A stretch of 35,765 nt of DNA from positions 1 to 35,765 of IMG/VR virus record IMGVR_UViG_3300046520_000145; one strand, written 5' to 3'. The stretch comes from a virus. How positions within the stretch are numbered: position 1 is the first letter of the stretch; each line of letters starts with the position of its first letter. Positions 33,802 to 35,765 of this stretch are shown one piece after another. The notes under the pieces are model-generated. The model searched no databases, was not told where the DNA came from, and saw nothing but the letters and a program-made list of their open reading frames with translations. Made by a program: the position numbers and the translations under genes.

Positions 33802-34956
33802 ATGCCAGAAGGAATGCCAACTCCCAAACAGCTTTGGAATGGAGAGATCCGTTTCTTTTCAATCGATACAGATGTCATTCAAAGCGCTGGGTACAACTTC
33901 GAAAAGGGAGCACTGAACCAACTGCACACACAACTTCCTAAAAACATGGAGTTGCAGTTGACGGAGATTGTGGCCAACGAAGTGGTCAATCATCTGATGG
34001 AGCCAGTACTGAAATCCATTCAGGAAATCCATAGTGCTGCAGCCAACCTAAAGCGTAAAACTGACCTTCCGATGGATCAGATGAGCGATCTTTTCAGTGG
34101 GTTTACTCCTACGGAGTCCGCCCGCGCATTCTTTCGCAAACGTGTAGAAGATTATGCGGAAAGGTGCGGTGGAAGCATCTTGGACATAGAACAAGAAGGA
34201 GTCTTGAGTGAGTTATTCCGCAGATATTTTGCTGTAGAGGCCCCGTTCGAATCAAAAACAGCAAAAAAATCGGAGTTCCCCGACGCAACGGCGTTGCTAA
34301 TTTTAGAAGCCTACGCAAAGGATCAACATGCCGAGGGAATAGTTGTTTCAAGTGATGGTGGCTGGCAGGCCTTCGCGAATCAATCTGAGTACCTTTACTG
34401 TGTCAGAACCTTGGACGAACTCACCGCACTGTTCACCGCAACAGGCGAAGTAGCCACAAAAATCCATGCTGCGATTCGAACTGCCATTGATGACAGCTGC
34501 TCGTCGTTACGTTCCGAGTTAAATAATGCTCTCAAAGAGCACGTTGGTAACGCCTCGTGGGATGTGGGGGAAATATTCTCCGATACAGGCTTCCGGGTCG
34601 AAGGGGAAGTTTATGACGTCAAGCTGCTCGATCACGACTTGATCATCGACGACACTTCTATATGGAACGACGAGGGTAATCCGTCCAGATGGTTGGTCGA
34701 GGTCACTGCTACCGTAAAGGTTGACGTGAATACCACATACAAGACTTACCTGTGGGACTCGATAGATCGCGAAGAGCTCGCCATAGGCTCCGACACGGTC
34801 GGCACTGAGGACGAGATTGAGGTGACGGCTTATCTCACGTGTACGAATGTCCAGCCTGAGTCGACTCCGCGACAGTGGGAGGTTGAGATAGAAATCGCCC
34901 CCGGGGAATACAGTGTTGACGTGGGTGAAGTGCAGACTTTTCCTTGGGAACAATAG
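33802..34956 (+). CDS. PIN-domain protein (DUF4935 type), prophage cargo
   Basis: The protein has 384 residues from ATG 33802, which has AGGAG seven bases upstream; the longer frame from 33751 has poor spacing. Residues about 15-210 look like a PIN nuclease: FFSIDTDVIQSAGYNF, LTEIVANEVVNHL, FPDATALLILEAYA and VVSSDGGWQAF give the expected acidic residues. The C-terminal 150 residues are a strand-rich domain of unknown type. PIN proteins cleave RNA, often as toxins or defence effectors. The base composition is more A+T-rich than the phage genes, and the gene stands alone between int and attR, so it is likely cargo acting against other phages. Confidence 0.82.
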   Translation: MPEGMPTPKQLWNGEIRFFSIDTDVIQSAGYNFEKGALNQLHTQLPKNMELQLTEIVANEVVNHLMEPVLKSIQEIHSAAANLKRKTDLPMDQMSDLFSGFTPTESARAFFRKRVEDYAERCGGSILDIEQEGVLSELFRRYFAVEAPFESKTAKKSEFPDATALLILEAYAKDQHAEGIVVSSDGGWQAFANQSEYLYCVRTLDELTALFTATGEVATKIHAAIRTAIDDSCSSLRSELNNALKEHVGNASWDVGEIFSDTGFRVEGEVYDVKLLDHDLIIDDTSIWNDEGNPSRWLVEVTATVKVDVNTTYKTYLWDSIDREELAIGSDTVGTEDEIEVTAYLTCTNVQPESTPRQWEVEIEIAPGEYSVDVGEVQTFPWEQ

Positions 34957-34967
34957 CGGCGGCCCTC

Positions 34968-35046
34968 ACGTAACAAGCCCCGCTAGCCCCATGAAAGGTA
35001 TGACCTCCCGAGGACCGCAACGTAATAACAAATCACGTAAGTCATT
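34968..35046 (+). promoter_or_regulatory. candidate integrase arm-type sites, right side
   Basis: ACGTAACAAGCC (34968-34979) is identical to the copy at 966-977. ACGTAATAACAA (35020-35031) and ACGTAAGTCATT (35035-35046) share ACGTAA. They lie 25-103 bases before the attR core, in an A+T-rich tract that could also bend with IHF. Confidence 0.6.
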
Positions 35047-35070
35047 GATTTTTATATTTAAAGCATCTTC

Positions 35071-35116
35071 CTTGTAATCAGTAGGTCCCGGGTTCGACTC
35101 CTGGTGCCGGCACCAT
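35071..35116 (+). repeat. attR core (tRNA-Thr 3' fragment)
   Basis: This is an exact copy of 872-917. It holds only the tRNA from the anticodon loop to CCA and is not a functional tRNA gene, since the 5' half is replaced by phage sequence. Confidence 0.96.
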
Positions 35117-35130
35117 ACGCAACATCGAAG

Positions 35131-35159
35131 AAGGCTCACCGAAAGGTGGGCCTTTTTTG
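35131..35159 (+). terminator. native tRNA-Thr terminator
   Basis: AAGGCTCACC pairs with GGTGGGCCTT around GAAA, followed by TTTTG. It lies 14 bases past attR and is the original terminator of tRNA-Thr, now 34 kb from it. Confidence 0.85.
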
Positions 35160-35302
35160 TTTGTGGGGCGCATCCAATTCTGATACCGCGCATCTACATA
35201 CCTCCCCGAAACGATGAGCGGTTACGGTCGAAAAGCTGTGAAGCGGCATAATGACAGCAGTGCTTATGCACAACCCTCTCCGCCGTTGCGAGCCCCTTTG
35301 TA

Positions 35303-35515
35303 ATGAACACCGAACGACGTTATTCGATCATCTTGGAGCACAGCGCCGAGGTGCTGCTTGAACATGCACCCATGGCGCAGATAGAGGCATTTTGGGACGC
35401 CAACGATACTCGCTACTTCGGGTTGCGCATGGAAGACGAACATAGCGCGCACGCACGAGTGATTGTTACGGACGAAGTCCCCGACGACGAAGATGTGGAG
35501 CTTTTTTGTCTGTAG
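35303..35515 (+). CDS. small hypothetical host protein, 70 aa
   Basis: The protein is acidic (MNTERRYSIILEHSAEVLLE; later TDEVPDDEDVELFCL). No domain is recognised. It is host DNA beyond attR, followed by a strong terminator, and convergent with the dehydrogenase gene. The ribosome-binding site is weak. Confidence 0.65.
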   Translation: MNTERRYSIILEHSAEVLLEHAPMAQIEAFWDANDTRYFGLRMEDEHSAHARVIVTDEVPDDEDVELFCL

Positions 35516-35538
35516 CAAATGTCGCGGGCAACATACAA

Positions 35539-35568
35539 AAAGCCCTCGTAGAAATACGAGGGCTTTGT
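35539..35568. terminator. bidirectional Rho-independent terminator
   Basis: AAAGCCCTCGTA pairs perfectly (12 bp) with TACGAGGGCTTT around GAAA, with A/T runs on both sides. It serves the convergent genes on each side. Confidence 0.88.
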
Positions 35569-35595
35569 TGTTTCTGGGGTTTGTAAGCCAAGCTT

Positions 35596-35765
35596 TTAGT
35601 GACCAGCGCTCTGCCCACCATCCACGTGCAGAATCTCACCAGTAACAAAGTTGGCGCTATCCAGATAAACAACCGCCTGAGCAATGTCACCGATCTCGCC
35701 CATATGCCCAACCGGGTGCAGATTCCCCAGCGCTTCATGCGTTTCCTCACCATGCATCGGCGTCT
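35596..35765 (-). CDS. short-chain dehydrogenase/reductase, C-terminal part only
   Basis: Only the last 55 residues lie in the window; the gene starts beyond it. GEIGDIAQAVVYLDSANFVT and then GEILHVDGGQSAGH is the classical SDR end (VTG-xxxxVDGG). These enzymes reduce or oxidise carbonyl/alcohol substrates with NAD(P); the active site and cofactor motif are outside the window. It is host DNA. Confidence 0.88.
   Translation of the reverse strand, partial: TPMHGEETHEALGNLHPVGHMGEIGDIAQAVVYLDSANFVTGEILHVDGGQSAGH

Noticed and set aside
35071-35116. a second tRNA-Thr gene
   Set aside because: Only the part from the anticodon loop to CCA is present; no D-arm or 5' acceptor strand. It is the attR core.

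Overview
The window looks like Pseudomonas chromosome, probably the P. fluorescens lineage. The evidence is high G+C, the host gene content and a phiCTX/P2-type tail phage. It carries one apparently complete P2-like (Peduovirus-type) prophage inserted in the 3' half of a tRNA-Thr(TGT) gene. A 46-bp direct repeat of the tRNA 3' part (872-917 and 35071-35116) marks attL and attR, so the element is about 34.2 kb. Host DNA on the left is the end of an FkbM-type methyltransferase gene and the tRNA. Host DNA on the right is the native tRNA terminator, a small hypothetical gene and the C-terminus of a short-chain dehydrogenase.

Layout. Positions 926-1885: a substitute terminator, integrase arm-type repeats and a membrane-protein cargo gene. 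Positions 1886-2914: no convincing gene, but a cos-like sequence. Positions 2915-5317: a lower-G+C three-gene operon (TIGR04255-type protein, XRE-type regulator, SQTC-motif protein) between cos and the portal gene, the position where phiCTX carries its cytotoxin. Positions 5346-8152 (minus): portal Q and terminase P. Positions 8310-11666: O, N, M, L and X head genes. Positions 11729-13631: holin, muramidase and nested Rz/Rz1. Positions 13628-18850: R, S, V, W, J, I, H and G. Positions 19015-25734: FI, FII, E/E' (with a T_TTT_TTG frameshift), T, U and D. Three sites with the same TGT-N13-ACA geometry precede O/P, V and FI, and probably bind the Ogr-type zinc protein encoded at 27318.

The lysogeny switch lies at 25731-27251. 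It has a short XRE repressor without a peptidase domain, a divergent Cro-like gene and a CII-like gene. It also has a 71-aa gene behind a full LexA box, whose product aligns without gaps to the C-terminal tail of the repressor but has no HTH. I propose it is an SOS-controlled antirepressor acting as a dominant-negative mimic. Replication is by a primase-helicase, with no P2-type gpA seen. Small early genes (31118-32290) share a repeated 5' leader with a CTGCAA-loop mini-hairpin. A DUF4224 protein and the integrase follow, and a PIN-domain cargo gene sits next to attR.

The best candidates for undescribed biology are the three-gene cassette at the ctx-like locus, the SOS repressor-tail mimic, the PIN cargo gene and the repeated leaders.
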